DNA of 64,000 nucleotides from Devosia sp. LC5. Lineage in GTDB: Bacteria; Pseudomonadota; Alphaproteobacteria; Rhizobiales; Devosiaceae. Shown here piece by piece: positions 1-8,070 of the stretch. The position numbers and the translations under genes are program-made. The stretch spans positions 124,001-188,000 of the forward strand of contig NZ_JNNO01000043.1 of the NCBI RefSeq assembly GCF_000735585.1, written 5' to 3'. Under the pieces are notes generated by a model that was not told where the DNA came from, ran no database searches, and saw only the letters and a program-made list of their open reading frames with translations. Positions within the stretch are counted from its first letter, which is position 1; each line of letters begins with the position of its first letter.

Positions 1-1439
1 TTCCCGACCTGATCGCCGATGCGGAAGGTGCGCTCGCGCAATTCGTTGAACGTGCCGAACATCAGCCCCAGGAACAGTCCGAAAATAGTGCCGCCGGCAG
101 CCACGAACAGGGTGCGTGGACCCGAGGCGTTCTCGGGTGCCTGCGCCGTGGTGATGATGCGGGCCGAGGGGATGGGGAAGGACTGGCGCTGCACCGCTTC
201 TTCGTAGCGCGACAGGAAGGAATTGTAGATCACGCCAAGCGTGGTCGAGCGCTGCTGCAATTCGGTGAGCTCGACCTGCGCCTGGTTGGTCTGGGAGGCG
301 AGCTGGCCTTCGGTCTCGATGGCCTCTCGCAGGCTCGATTCCTGCCGCTGGGCGATGGTCAACTGGCTCTGATACTGCTCGTTCAGTCCCTGCAACTGAG
401 CAAAAATCTGTGCTTGCAGCGCCTGGTTTTCCGCTTTGAGCGCGCTCACCTGCGGGTGATCCTCGCCATAGGTGGCCGACACTTCGTTGATACGGCTCTG
501 GATCGAGGCATAGCGGATGCGCAGATCGGAAATGGTTTTGTCATCGACGCCCGATCCGCTGAGCAGCGCAATGCTGGCGCCGGCCGCGGATGGTCCGGCA
601 TCGATCGTGGCCTGCAATTGCACGGCGAGCGCGTTGACGCGGGCACTTTCGGCCTGCGCTGTCACCAATTGGGCGGTCAGGGCCTCCAGCCGCTGGTTGC
701 TGAGGTTTTCGTTCTCGCTGGTCGACAGGCCGCTCTGCCGACGATATTCCTCAACGGCAAGCGTGGCCTGGCGCTGGTTGTCGCCCAGTTCGGTCAGCCG
801 CTGCTGCAGCCAATCGGCGGCTTGTCTGGTGGCGTCGATGTCGGCATTGAGCTGGTCCTGCACGAAGACATTGGCATAGGCGGCGGCGATGCGTTGGGCC
901 AGTTCTGGACTCGATGCCTCATAGCCGACGCGGATTACCGCGCTGCGGCCGACACGCTCAACGAACATATTGGCGCGCAAGGCGCCGGCGGCCTGCTCCA
1001 CTGAGGCTTGCATATCGTCAGGATCGGCTTCGGGTGCTCCCAGGATTGGGCTCAACAACCCCAATATCATGCCCCGGATCCGCCGGGTGAAAGAGGGGGG
1101 TGGGTTGAGAAATTCCCGGTCCGTCATGAGGTTTTCGGCTTCGGCCACCGCGGCGGCGATACGGCTTGAACGCATCACCTCGATCTGGTTGAGCACCTCC
1201 GATTCAAGGTCCACGGCGCTGGTGGATGGCGCAATGTCGCTGACCGATTCCTTCAAATTCTTGTCGAGCAGGATCTGGCTGCTCGCCACATAGGTCTTGG
1301 GCGCCAGCATCAGGTAGATCACGGCCAGCATTAAACCCAGGCCAAGGCACAGCAACAGCACGCGAAACTGCCGGCGCAGAATCGAGAACAGGCGATCGAC
1401 ATCGAGCAGCCCACGATCGGAGCTGTGAGGGTCGGACAT
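1..1439 (-). CDS. Wzz/ExoP-type polysaccharide chain-length protein, 3' end beyond window
   Basis: The reading frame is open from an ATG at 1439 to the window edge (479 codons) with no stop, so the gene is partial. A short cytoplasmic N-terminus is followed by a membrane segment near residues 25-48 and then the Wzz-type sequence (TYVASSQILLDKN). A long Gln/Glu/Ala-rich periplasmic coiled-coil region follows at about 170-390. A second membrane segment (FVAAGGTIFGLFLGLMFGTF) near residue 450 is followed by RERTFRIGDQVG, the usual entry to the cytoplasmic part. Proteins of this family set the chain length and export of exopolysaccharide, and many carry a C-terminal tyrosine-kinase domain; whether this one does lies outside the window. 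It starts 19 nt after the preceding glycosyltransferase, with a GGAG-type ribosome site, and is the last visible gene of the leftward operon. Confidence 0.85.
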   Translation of the reverse strand, partial: MSDPHSSDRGLLDVDRLFSILRRQFRVLLLCLGLGLMLAVIYLMLAPKTYVASSQILLDKNLKESVSDIAPSTSAVDLESEVLNQIEVMRSSRIAAAVAEAENLMTDREFLNPPPSFTRRIRGMILGLLSPILGAPEADPDDMQASVEQAAGALRANMFVERVGRSAVIRVGYEASSPELAQRIAAAYANVFVQDQLNADIDATRQAADWLQQRLTELGDNQRQATLAVEEYRRQSGLSTSENENLSNQRLEALTAQLVTAQAESARVNALAVQLQATIDAGPSAAGASIALLSGSGVDDKTISDLRIRYASIQSRINEVSATYGEDHPQVSALKAENQALQAQIFAQLQGLNEQYQSQLTIAQRQESSLREAIETEGQLASQTNQAQVELTELQQRSTTLGVIYNSFLSRYEEAVQRQSFPIPSARIITTAQAPENASGPRTLFVAAGGTIFGLFLGLMFGTFNELRERTFRIGDQVG

Positions 1440-1458
1440 GGCCGGCAACTGGCTCCGT

Positions 1459-2373
1459 TCAAGCATGTGACTGGCTTCCTTCCGTTGGCTGGCCGTAGAG
1501 AATGGCCTGTTTGGCGCCAAAAATGCCGCCGATGACGCCGACATGCAGGGCGCCGCGCAGCAGGTTCTTCCGCCAGCGCGATGGCGAGAATAGGGTCAAA
1601 ATGGTCATGACCCCGCAAAACGCCGCCTTGCCGCTGGCAATAACGGCAGCCTTGAGGTTGGTGAGCATGCCCTGGCTGAGATGGGAGCCATGGGTTTGCC
1701 CGGCCCGGAACCGGCGCTGCACCAGCCAGCCCATGGCGGCGCGGTTGGGCGGCACGATCTCGGTCACCAGCGCGTCGGGGGCGAAGGCTATGCGCCCTCC
1801 CATGCCCGACAATGCATAGAAAAACTGGGTATCCTCGCCGCCCGAACGCCCAAGCGCCAGGTCGAAGCGCAGCGATTTATAAGGCGCAACCCAGCGGATC
1901 AGCGCGTTGCAGGTATAGCCAGTGCGGATCTGTCCATCGACATAGACCGGCATTGTGGAGTGGAAATCCCCTTCCGCCATCCACTGCGGCGCGTCCGCGC
2001 CATAAATGGCCTCGACTGGCCCCAATACCACATCGGCCTGTTCCGCCTCGGCGGTCGCCAATAGCGCCGTCAGCCAGTGTTCGGTGACCAGCTCGTCATC
2101 ATCGACAAAGGCGATGAAGTCGGCTTCCGCCGCATCGAGGCACGCATTGCGGGCAATCGAGATATTGGAAGCGGGGCTATGCACATAATGGATCGGAAAC
2201 GGGAAATCCGCTGCCAGCGCCGCAACCATCGCACCAGCTGAAGGCGTCGTGTCATTGTCCGAGACGATCACGCGGATGCGGGCGCCATTGGTCGCGATCT
2301 TGGCCACCGACGCCAGTGTTTCGGCCAGATAGGGTCGGCGATAGGTGCAGATGCAGATGTCGACGCTGGTCAT
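1459..2373 (-). CDS. Family 2 glycosyltransferase
   Basis: 304 residues. The GT-A fold is visible from residue 4 (DICICTYRRPYLAETL), with the nucleotide-binding VSDND near 38 and the metal-binding acidic cluster DDDE at 91-94. A GGED motif follows in the middle and a hydrophobic region lies in the C-terminal third. It should transfer a sugar to a lipid-linked exopolysaccharide repeat unit at the cytoplasmic membrane; donor and linkage cannot be read from sequence. The start at 2373 overlaps the upstream exoA-like stop by 4 nt (ATGA), which fits translational coupling; a longer in-frame extension to 2556 would run inside exoA and was rejected. Confidence 0.85.
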   Translation of the reverse strand: MTSVDICICTYRRPYLAETLASVAKIATNGARIRVIVSDNDTTPSAGAMVAALAADFPFPIHYVHSPASNISIARNACLDAAEADFIAFVDDDELVTEHWLTALLATAEAEQADVVLGPVEAIYGADAPQWMAEGDFHSTMPVYVDGQIRTGYTCNALIRWVAPYKSLRFDLALGRSGGEDTQFFYALSGMGGRIAFAPDALVTEIVPPNRAAMGWLVQRRFRAGQTHGSHLSQGMLTNLKAAVIASGKAAFCGVMTILTLFSPSRWRKNLLRGALHVGVIGGIFGAKQAILYGQPTEGSQSHA

Positions 2374-3377
2374 GCGCGCTTGGCTCCAAAACCTGAAGTG
2401 GCGGCCTGAGCCAGATGCAGCCAAAAGCCCGAGGACCAGGCCAGATGCATGATCATGGCGGCAAGGCCCACCAGCGGCGCGCCGCTCATGGGCAGGCCAT
2501 ATTCGGTGAAATGCCTGCGCGTCGCGACAAAGCCCATGGCCAGACACAGCGCACACCAGGCCAATAGCGGGATCAGCGCCACCCAGTGCACGAAGCTCAG
2601 GGCCGCCAGCACGACTGCCGGCAGGATGGCCAGCGGCAGCATTTGGCGGATACGCGGAATGACGCGATGCTTGAGCACATTGCGCGCCCGCCCGCGGCCA
2701 TAGCCGAAATATTGCTTGAACAGGCCCGAAGGCGTCGAGCGCGGATAATAGGTCATTCCGGTCGCGTCGGTCAGCCAGATGCGATAGCCAGCCAGCCGCA
2801 GGCGATGGTCGAGCTCGGCATCCTCATTGTGCCGGAAGGTCTCGTCATAGCCACCCACCGCCCGATAGGCCGGAATGCTCATCAGGGCATGGTGGCCATG
2901 GTCGACAAAGGCGCCGCCCTTGCCGGTGCGGTGGGCCGAGCCGCCCGTGCCGACCAGCGAATTCTGCGCCGTTGCCACGGCACGCTGAAAGGTGTTCTGG
3001 CCCACCGTGGTCATGGGCACCACGACGCAATCGGCGCCGATTGTCTGTGCCTCCTGCACCAAGGCGCGGCAATAATCAGCCGGATAATCGCCATGCGCGT
3101 CGATGCGGATCACGTAGTCGAGGCCATCGCCGAACTGGGCAACCGCCTGGTTCATCGCCGCGCTCTGGATGCGTTTGGGGTTATGCGCCAGTTGCACCGG
3201 CTCGCCCCGGGCAATAAAGCTCTCGACAATGGCCTGCGTACCGTCGGCGCTGCCGCCATCGATCACCACCACGGGCCAATCCATGGCTTTGGCTTCCGCC
3301 AGCAGCTGTTCGAGCAGGTGGGCGATATGCTTGGCCTCATTGAGCGTGGGCACGGCGATCAGGCATTTGCCAGTCAT
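2370..3377 (-). CDS. exoA: ExoA-like glycosyltransferase, membrane-anchored
   Basis: 335 residues. The GT-A domain opens with CLIAVPTLNEAKHIAHLL and carries VVVIDGGSADGT near residue 37 and an RIDAH metal-binding motif near 91. It also has GGYDE and HNEDAELDHRLR acceptor-side motifs near 180-195. The C-terminal 100 residues contain about three hydrophobic segments, as in ExoA, which adds a glucose to the lipid-linked succinoglycan intermediate. The overall pattern matches the ExoA subfamily well, but the actual polymer made here is unknown. ATGA overlaps couple it to the genes on both sides. The symbol is by family resemblance. Confidence 0.75.
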   Translation of the reverse strand: MTGKCLIAVPTLNEAKHIAHLLEQLLAEAKAMDWPVVVIDGGSADGTQAIVESFIARGEPVQLAHNPKRIQSAAMNQAVAQFGDGLDYVIRIDAHGDYPADYCRALVQEAQTIGADCVVVPMTTVGQNTFQRAVATAQNSLVGTGGSAHRTGKGGAFVDHGHHALMSIPAYRAVGGYDETFRHNEDAELDHRLRLAGYRIWLTDATGMTYYPRSTPSGLFKQYFGYGRGRARNVLKHRVIPRIRQMLPLAILPAVVLAALSFVHWVALIPLLAWCALCLAMGFVATRRHFTEYGLPMSGAPLVGLAAMIMHLAWSSGFWLHLAQAATSGFGAKRA

Positions 3378-4528
3378 GCGGCTTCCTGTTCTGGCTGCGA
3401 ACCGCCGCCAAGCTGTTGCAGCCGCTCAACCAATTGGCGGCAGTCGGCGTCGTGAAAGGAGAAATTGGCCGGGTCCTGCGCCAGCACGGCCGAAGCCAGC
3501 GCCTGCAACCGGGTTGCGTCGAGTTCGCCCAAGGCGCTGGCCAGCGTGCCCGCTTCGATATCGGGCACGGTAATGCCGATGCCCAGCCGCTGGGTGAAAG
3601 CCGAGGTTTCGGTGCCGGCGAGCGTCACCGGGATGGCGCCGTGGAAACTGCCCTCGTAAATGCGGTTGGGCAGCAGCCATTGTGAGTTCTTGCCCGCCTC
3701 AAAAAAATCGATGGCCCAGGCCAGGTGGACATCCGAATAGATCGAAGCCAGGTCGTCGGGATTGCGATATTCGCCGTCGAACCGCAGATAGGGTTCGGCT
3801 TCCACAAAGCCGTGAAAATCCTCGAATTCACTAAGCGCCGGCCGGCCGCGCAGGATCACCTGCACCCGCCCGCTCATCGCCCGGGAAAAGGTTGCCAGCG
3901 CGTCCAGCGACCGGCGGCAGCGCAGTGCGCCGAACCAGCCGATCTTGATCACACCGGTATCGGGCAATCCCAGCGCGGGATTGCTGCCGCGTTCGGCGCT
4001 GTGCGGCACCTTGTTTTCCACCAGCAGCGCGGGCAGGGGACCCAAGCCACCGAGATGGTTGGAAATGAAGGCGGGCGAGCTGGTCATCAGCAGGGATGCC
4101 GGCTGCGCCCAGCGCCGTTCTGCGCCGCGCATAGCCTGGCCGATCAGATCGGTGCGCAGCAGCAGGCGGTGGATATCGAGGCATTCGTAGACGATGGGGA
4201 TAGTGCCGCCCCAATGTGCCTGCAGGCGCCCGGCCAGCGGCAACATTTCCAGATTGCGCGCGATAATGACATCAGGCGGTGGCAAATGCCCCAGTCGCCG
4301 CACCACCGACATGGCCGCTGATACCACCGCCATGATGCGCTGGGCGAACCGCGCATCGAAGGTTTCACCCAACTCGATTGCATGGGTGACCGGCAGATCA
4401 GGCATGGCGACGCCGGAACGACGGAAGCCGGCAGCGGCGATTTCCGCTCCGCCCGTCCTCAGCATGCCAATACGGCGGCCGACCGCTGGGTCGGCCAGGT
4501 TGGGAACCAGGTAAAGTACCCTTAGCAA
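3374..4528 (-). CDS. Family 4-type glycosyltransferase with TTG start
   Basis: 384 residues from a TTG at 4528. This start is preferred because an AGGAGA ribosome site lies about 9 nt upstream and the conserved Rossmann opening (LRVLYLVPNL) begins at once. The longer ATG frame to 4645 adds 39 residues without family character. The N-terminal half holds IARNLEMLPLAGRL and YECLDIHR. The C-terminal GT-B half has KIGWFGALRCRRSLDAL and an E-x7-like donor motif (YEGSFHGAIPVTLAGTETSAF). It is the first gene of the exopolysaccharide operon, in ATGA overlap with exoA. Sugar specificity is unknown. Confidence 0.8.
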   Translation of the reverse strand: MLRVLYLVPNLADPAVGRRIGMLRTGGAEIAAAGFRRSGVAMPDLPVTHAIELGETFDARFAQRIMAVVSAAMSVVRRLGHLPPPDVIIARNLEMLPLAGRLQAHWGGTIPIVYECLDIHRLLLRTDLIGQAMRGAERRWAQPASLLMTSSPAFISNHLGGLGPLPALLVENKVPHSAERGSNPALGLPDTGVIKIGWFGALRCRRSLDALATFSRAMSGRVQVILRGRPALSEFEDFHGFVEAEPYLRFDGEYRNPDDLASIYSDVHLAWAIDFFEAGKNSQWLLPNRIYEGSFHGAIPVTLAGTETSAFTQRLGIGITVPDIEAGTLASALGELDATRLQALASAVLAQDPANFSFHDADCRQLVERLQQLGGGSQPEQEAA

Positions 4529-4949
4529 CGTTGCGTCTCCTGCCTGCCGGTCCGCCACGATCCAGGAATGGATCGCGATTCCGACTCTCTCTAGCGTTGG
4601 GTTTTCGCATTTGAGGCGGCTTAGGCCTCGTAGCGCTCCATGCACCAGGTCAGTTTTATCAACTTGCGCTCATTCAAGGCTGCTGCCCGCGACGGATCGC
4701 GAGCGGTCATCACTTCTGTGACTCGGTTTACGGCGAAGGGCACCGAGCGCCCTCCGGGCCACCCGAGGGCGGCTGTCGAAGCAGTGGCACTAGTTAACGC
4801 GGGCGTGATGGAAGGGGTCAATACGAGTGGCCGGGGAACAGGTCTGCGACCAGCGCATGCGTCCGGCTGTTTTTGCGGCTGTCAATAAAATGAAATATTA
4901 CAAGGATTTGTCGAGCGAAGCTGAGGCTTAGATTCCGAACGGGGCTTGT
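4529..4949. other. Intergenic region upstream of the exopolysaccharide operon
   Basis: About 420 nt without a credible gene; short open frames on both strands here lack ribosome sites and family character. On the - strand a perfect TTGACA (4885-4880) lies about 17 nt before a poor ACGCAT, so a regulated promoter is possible but weak. The 4875-4920 stretch is markedly AT-rich for this genome, a usual place for MucR/H-NS-like binding in exopolysaccharide promoters (inference). Confidence 0.4.
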
Positions 4950-4987
4950 AGAAAACAAATCGGCCCGCGCCTTGACGGTGCGGGCCG
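4950..4987 (-). terminator. Rho-independent terminator after hupE
   Basis: An 8-bp GC stem (CGGCCCGC at 4961-4968 with GCGGGCCG at 4980-4987) and, in the - direction, a T-rich tail (ATTTGTTTTC) immediately after it. It lies just downstream of the hupE stop. Confidence 0.75.
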
Positions 4988-5010
4988 TGCCACGAAAAAG
5001 CCTGGATGGA

Positions 5011-5598
5011 TCAGAGCCAGCCGGCCAGGATTCCGATACCGCCGGCAGCGAATGCGCCACCCGCAACCTGCGCCGCGAGCCTGCCATGGCGGCCGATCAG
5101 GCGGGCAATGCCGAAAGCCACGGCGATTCCAACCAGATGGAGCAGGGCGGTCGACACGGCAAAGCCGGCCGCATAGGAAATGCCGCTCAGATCCGACGGC
5201 ATTTCGGCGCCGTGGGCATGGCCATGGAACACGGCGAACACGCCGACCAGCGCCATGGCGGCTGCCACCGGCGTTGGGCGGCCCCAGGCGGCTGCTGCGC
5301 CGATCACCACGCTCGATAGCGCGATGCCCAGTTCAACAAAGGGCATATCGATCTGTGCGGCGCCCAGGACGAAGCCGACAATCATCATCCCCACAAAGGC
5401 GAACGGCACCAGCCACAGCGCGCGGCCGCCCAGCACATAGGCAAACACGCCGACCGCCACCATTGCCAGGATATGGTCGAGCCCGCCGACCGGGTGCTCG
5501 AAGCCATGGAAGAAGCCAGCAGTGTGACCCACTCCGGTATGGGCAAAGGCGAGGCTGGGGTTAAGGACCAAAATGGCCAGGGCAATGATAAGACGCAT
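5011..5598 (-). CDS. hupE: HupE/UreJ family membrane protein (nickel/cobalt permease-like)
   Basis: 195 residues from the ATG at 5598. The first of two nearby ATGs sits directly on the GGAAGG ribosome site, while this one has 6-nt spacing. A signal-like N-terminus ends at AFA and is followed by the family signature HTGVGHTAGFFHGFEHPVGGLDHILAMVAVG, whose histidines and Asp are thought to bind metal. About six further hydrophobic segments follow. The family imports nickel or cobalt, often near hydrogenase or urease genes; none are seen here, so a free-standing metal permease is the reading. It is divergent from the MAPEG gene. Confidence 0.85.
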   Translation of the reverse strand: MRLIIALAILVLNPSLAFAHTGVGHTAGFFHGFEHPVGGLDHILAMVAVGVFAYVLGGRALWLVPFAFVGMMIVGFVLGAAQIDMPFVELGIALSSVVIGAAAAWGRPTPVAAAMALVGVFAVFHGHAHGAEMPSDLSGISYAAGFAVSTALLHLVGIAVAFGIARLIGRHGRLAAQVAGGAFAAGGIGILAGWL

Positions 5599-5745
5599 CG
5601 TCATCCTTCCGGGGACGTCGCCCCTTGAGTGATCGTTTCCGCCTGAGGCGCTTCCTATAACTCGCGGAAGGTATTTATTGCTGTGCGCTCGCGTTTGTAA
5701 ACGGATTCGCGCTAACACCGGGCCACCACCGAAGAGGCGAAAACA

Positions 5746-6138
5746 ATGCTGCTGATGATTTTCCTGGTGCTGGCACTGTTGCTCGTGGCCGTGCAATTGC
5801 CCGGCAGCTACCTTACCAAACAGGTGGGCGTGGCAGCGCAGACCGGGCCGCGCGACGATCTGCCCGAGCCGACGCAGGAACTGGCCCGTTCGCGCCGGGC
5901 CCTGGCAAACCTGCAGGAAACGCTGCCGATTTTCCTGACACTGGCCGTGCTGTCCATTGTCTACAATGAGCAAAGCTGGGTCTCGCTGGCCGGTGCCGGC
6001 CTTTATTTCCTGGCGCGCGCAGCCCATCTTTATTGCTACATGAAAGGCCTGTCGCCCTGGCGTTCCGTGTGCTTTCTGGCGGGTCTGCTCGGCTGCTTCA
6101 TCATGGCCGCACCACTGGTTCCACACATCTGGTCATGA
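5746..6138 (+). CDS. MAPEG family membrane protein
   Basis: 130 residues with four hydrophobic helices. The N-terminal helix is followed by a conserved cytoplasmic stretch with GPRDDLP and RSRRALANLQETLPIF, the MAPEG signature with its E-x2-P pattern. This superfamily includes microsomal glutathione transferases. The bacterial YecN/YagU-like members have no settled role, so glutathione transferase activity is only a possibility. It is separated from the downstream tRNA by 59 nt. Confidence 0.8.
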   Translation: MLLMIFLVLALLLVAVQLPGSYLTKQVGVAAQTGPRDDLPEPTQELARSRRALANLQETLPIFLTLAVLSIVYNEQSWVSLAGAGLYFLARAAHLYCYMKGLSPWRSVCFLAGLLGCFIMAAPLVPHIWS

Positions 6139-6170
6139 ACCTCCTTGAGGCACTTGCGCGAAGCGATCTT

Positions 6171-6179
6171 TGCTATTAG
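6171..6179 (+). promoter_or_regulatory. Extended -10 promoter for tRNA-Trp
   Basis: TGCTATTAG forms an extended -10 box 19 nt before the tRNA 5' end; the only -35-like element (TTGCGC at 6154-6159) is spaced about 14 nt, shorter than ideal. Confidence 0.4.
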
Positions 6180-6197
6180 ACACTGCCGCACGCCTAC

Positions 6198-6273
6198 AGG
6201 GGTTTAGCTCAGTTGGTAGAGCATCGGTCTCCAAAACCGAGGGTCGTGGGTTCGAGTCCCCCAGCCCCTGCCA
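6198..6273 (+). tRNA. trnW: tRNA-Trp (CCA)
   Basis: 76 nt. The acceptor stem AGGGGTT pairs with AGCCCCT (one T-G wobble); a D arm, an anticodon loop CTCCAAA giving anticodon CCA, a TTCGAGT T-loop, discriminator G and an encoded CCA end are all present. In many proteobacteria this tRNA lies next to secE-nusG; here 1.5 kb of other genes separates them. Confidence 0.97.
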
Positions 6274-6342
6274 GGCGTAATCATTGATTTAGAAGTATTT
6301 TTCGCCCGGTGCCCTGCCAGCGGGCGTTCGCTCGTGGCCTTG

Positions 6343-6372
6343 TTTGACTCTGGGTCAATAATTTGCGATTTA
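6343..6372 (+). promoter_or_regulatory. Candidate promoter of the cold-shock gene
   Basis: TTGACT (6343-6348) and GATTTA (6367-6372), 18 nt apart. Transcription from here would give a leader of about 75 nt before the cold-shock ATG, in keeping with the structured leaders of csp mRNAs. Confidence 0.45.
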
Positions 6373-6452
6373 TGGTTCCCCTAAGCATGTTGCTTGGGGA
6401 AACTCCGCCCGGACGCATTAGCGGATGGGCCTTAAATGGCAGAACGACACAC

Positions 6453-6662
6453 ATGGCCACTACTGGCACCGTAAAATTCTTCAACACCACCAAGGGCTTC
6501 GGCTTCATTTCGCCCGAAAATGGCGAAAAGGACGCTTTTGTCCACATCTCCGCTGTGCAGAAGTCGGGCCTGCAGGGCCTGTATGAGGGCGACAAGGTGA
6601 CGTATGAGCTCGAAACCGGCCGCGATGGCAAGGTTTCGGCCACGAACCTGACGCTGCTCTAA
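6453..6662 (+). CDS. cspA: Cold-shock protein CspA family
   Basis: 69 residues, a single cold-shock domain. The RNA-binding motifs are intact: KGFGFI (RNP1) near residue 14 and DAFVHI (RNP2) near 28. Such proteins bind single-stranded RNA/DNA and melt secondary structure. The start at 6453 is set by the conserved MATTGTVKFF. The ribosome site before it is weak (only GGCAG), which is common where translation depends on the leader fold. It is followed by a clear terminator, so it is monocistronic. Confidence 0.95.
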   Translation: MATTGTVKFFNTTKGFGFISPENGEKDAFVHISAVQKSGLQGLYEGDKVTYELETGRDGKVSATNLTLL

Positions 6663-6711
6663 GCGAATTCAAGGATCGCGCCCGCCACTGGCGGTCGCAA
6701 CCGATCAAGAG

Positions 6712-6745
6712 CCACCGGCGCGTTCATCGCCCGGTGGTTTTTTTG
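6712..6745 (+). terminator. Rho-independent terminator after csp
   Basis: CCACCGG (6712-6718) pairs with CCGGTGG (6731-6737), followed by seven T residues and GTTTT. Confidence 0.9.
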
Positions 6746-6792
6746 TTTTGGCGGGATTGAAGGCCGCCAAGTGGATTCGGCAGCCGCCTTAG

Positions 6793-6887
6793 TAGACCTC
6801 ATCCTGAGCCTGTCGAAGGACGAGGTCGTGGCATCCAAGCCTCCACTCACGCGACCTCGTGGTTCGACAAGCTCACCATGAGGTCTA
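6793..6887. repeat. Imperfect 37-bp inverted repeat (REP-like palindromic element)
   Basis: Two 37-nt arms (6793-6829 and 6851-6887) are inverted copies with about six mismatches, separated by 21 nt. The arms carry the core TGTCGAAGGACGAGGTCGT and its complement. A solitary arm occurs again at 54551-54590. This looks like one of the intergenic palindromes that recur in alphaproteobacterial genomes. Confidence 0.75.
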
Positions 6888-6937
6888 GTGTGCTCCAACT
6901 TCCCCGGTGACACAGTGGTCTTGCGCCGAGTGCAGGC

Positions 6938-7231
6938 CTAGTTCGGAAACGTCGGCTTCGGCTGAAACACTGGCGGCGTGAATTTCGGCAGGCTGTCCAG
7001 TCGCTGCTGCAATTGCATGTTGCGCAGTGTGTTCTGCATGCTTTTAAGCTGGATGTCGTAATTCTGCTGCTGGCCAGTCTGGCGCGCCTCGTCCTGCAGG
7101 CAGAGAATGCGCTGCTGGTTGGCGGCGATCGCTTCGGGTGTCGAGCCAGGTACGCGGCTGGGACAGGCGGCCTGGGCCAGTCCGGTCGAGATGATAATAA
7201 TGCCGGTCGCCAGGGCGGTGGATTTGAACAT
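6938..7231 (-). CDS. Small secreted protein of unknown function
   Basis: 97 residues. A clear signal peptide (MFKSTALATGIIIISTGLAQA) precedes a mature part starting ACPSRVPGSTPEAIAANQQRILCLQDEARQT, with two cysteines. A Gln/Asn-rich helical stretch (QQQNYDIQLKSMQNTLRNMQLQQRL) and a proline-rich tail follow. It is probably periplasmic. The family is not recognised. It is transcribed toward csp and away from secE, and its nearest co-directional neighbour starts at 7580. Confidence 0.7.
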   Translation of the reverse strand: MFKSTALATGIIIISTGLAQAACPSRVPGSTPEAIAANQQRILCLQDEARQTGQQQNYDIQLKSMQNTLRNMQLQQRLDSLPKFTPPVFQPKPTFPN

Positions 7232-7298
7232 GCCGTCCTCCTGTCTTTATACATGGAGGCGCCGGCACCTGTTCACAAGTCACGCTTAAGACAAATGC

Positions 7299-7580
7299 CT
7301 ATTCGGCGGCCATTGGCAGCTTGTCGGTATGGCGTGCCTTGAGACGATTGAGCTGGTGGGCGGCATGAGCGAGCAGGGCGGTCCGCACCTCGGCCGACGA
7401 GACCGCCCCCACATCGGCCCTCACCTTGAGGTCCAGGTGATAGGTCGTATCATTGCCCATAAAGCGCTCATGAATGGTAACGCGCACGACACCGGTTACC
7501 CGGCCGGCAATCGTTTTGTGCGGGCCGTAATAACGGACCTCGCAGGCTTTCACTTCGAATAACGCATTACTATGTGCCAT
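7299..7580 (-). CDS. Conserved-looking hypothetical protein
   Basis: 93 residues from the ATG at 7580, which has a GGGAGG ribosome site 8 nt upstream. An 80-residue longer open frame lacks this and overlaps the secE promoter. The protein reads as a beta-rich core (FEVKACEVRYYGPHKTIAGRVTGVVRVTIHERF, TYHLDLKVRADVGAV) with a helical C-terminus (SSAEVRTALLAHAAHQLNRLKAR). There is no signal peptide or membrane segment and no family was recognised. It is divergent from secE. Confidence 0.6.
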   Translation of the reverse strand: MAHSNALFEVKACEVRYYGPHKTIAGRVTGVVRVTIHERFMGNDTTYHLDLKVRADVGAVSSAEVRTALLAHAAHQLNRLKARHTDKLPMAAE

Positions 7581-7735
7581 GGTGCCAGCCTCCCGCTGCC
7601 ACTTTTTGGTCGCAATTGGATCAAATGCCATTGCAAGGGGGCATGCAAGAACAAACCACAGGGTTTTGCGCTTGTCGTTAATGACGGTGACCTCCGCGTC
7701 GCAAAGTCCCGGGTCCAGAATCTTGCCCCGGCCTG

Positions 7736-7764
7736 TTGCAATCGCTGCCCAGATTGAATAAATA
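7736..7764 (+). promoter_or_regulatory. Candidate promoter for secE-nusG
   Basis: TTGCAA (7736-7741) and TAAATA (7759-7764) with 17-nt spacing, 72 nt before the secE start. Confidence 0.5.
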
Positions 7765-7836
7765 CCCGCATTCCAGCCGTGCGGGATTCCTGCGCGGCCT
7801 TTGGTTTTGCACCAAAACACCAGAGTAGATTCGCCT

Positions 7837-8031
7837 ATGGCCCGACCGAACCCAATTCAGTTTCTGCAGCAAGTGCGGCAGGAAACATCCAAGGTCACCT
7901 GGCCTGGCCGCAACGAAGTCCTGATCAGTACGATCATGGTTCTCGTGCTGGTTACGGCGGCGAGCCTGTTCTTCCTGCTGGCCGACCAGGTTATTTCCTG
8001 GGCTGTCAGCCTGATGCTTTCGATCCGCTGA
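7837..8031 (+). CDS. secE: Preprotein translocase subunit SecE
   Basis: 64 residues, the short single-span form typical of alphaproteobacteria. An amphipathic N-terminal helix with the conserved QETSKVTWPGRNEVL is followed by one transmembrane helix (TIMVLVLVTAASLFFLLADQVISWAV). It clamps SecY in the SecYEG channel. The start is set by MARPNPIQF; the ribosome site is weak. nusG follows after 39 nt, the usual pair. Confidence 0.95.
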   Translation: MARPNPIQFLQQVRQETSKVTWPGRNEVLISTIMVLVLVTAASLFFLLADQVISWAVSLMLSIR

Positions 8032-8070
8032 GCGGGTCACGAACACAAGACTTAGGAGCGGCGACGCGGC

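Noticed and set aside
4621..4888. Short open frames in the gap upstream of the exopolysaccharide operon
   Set aside because: No ribosome site, no hydrophobic or domain pattern, both strands equally open.
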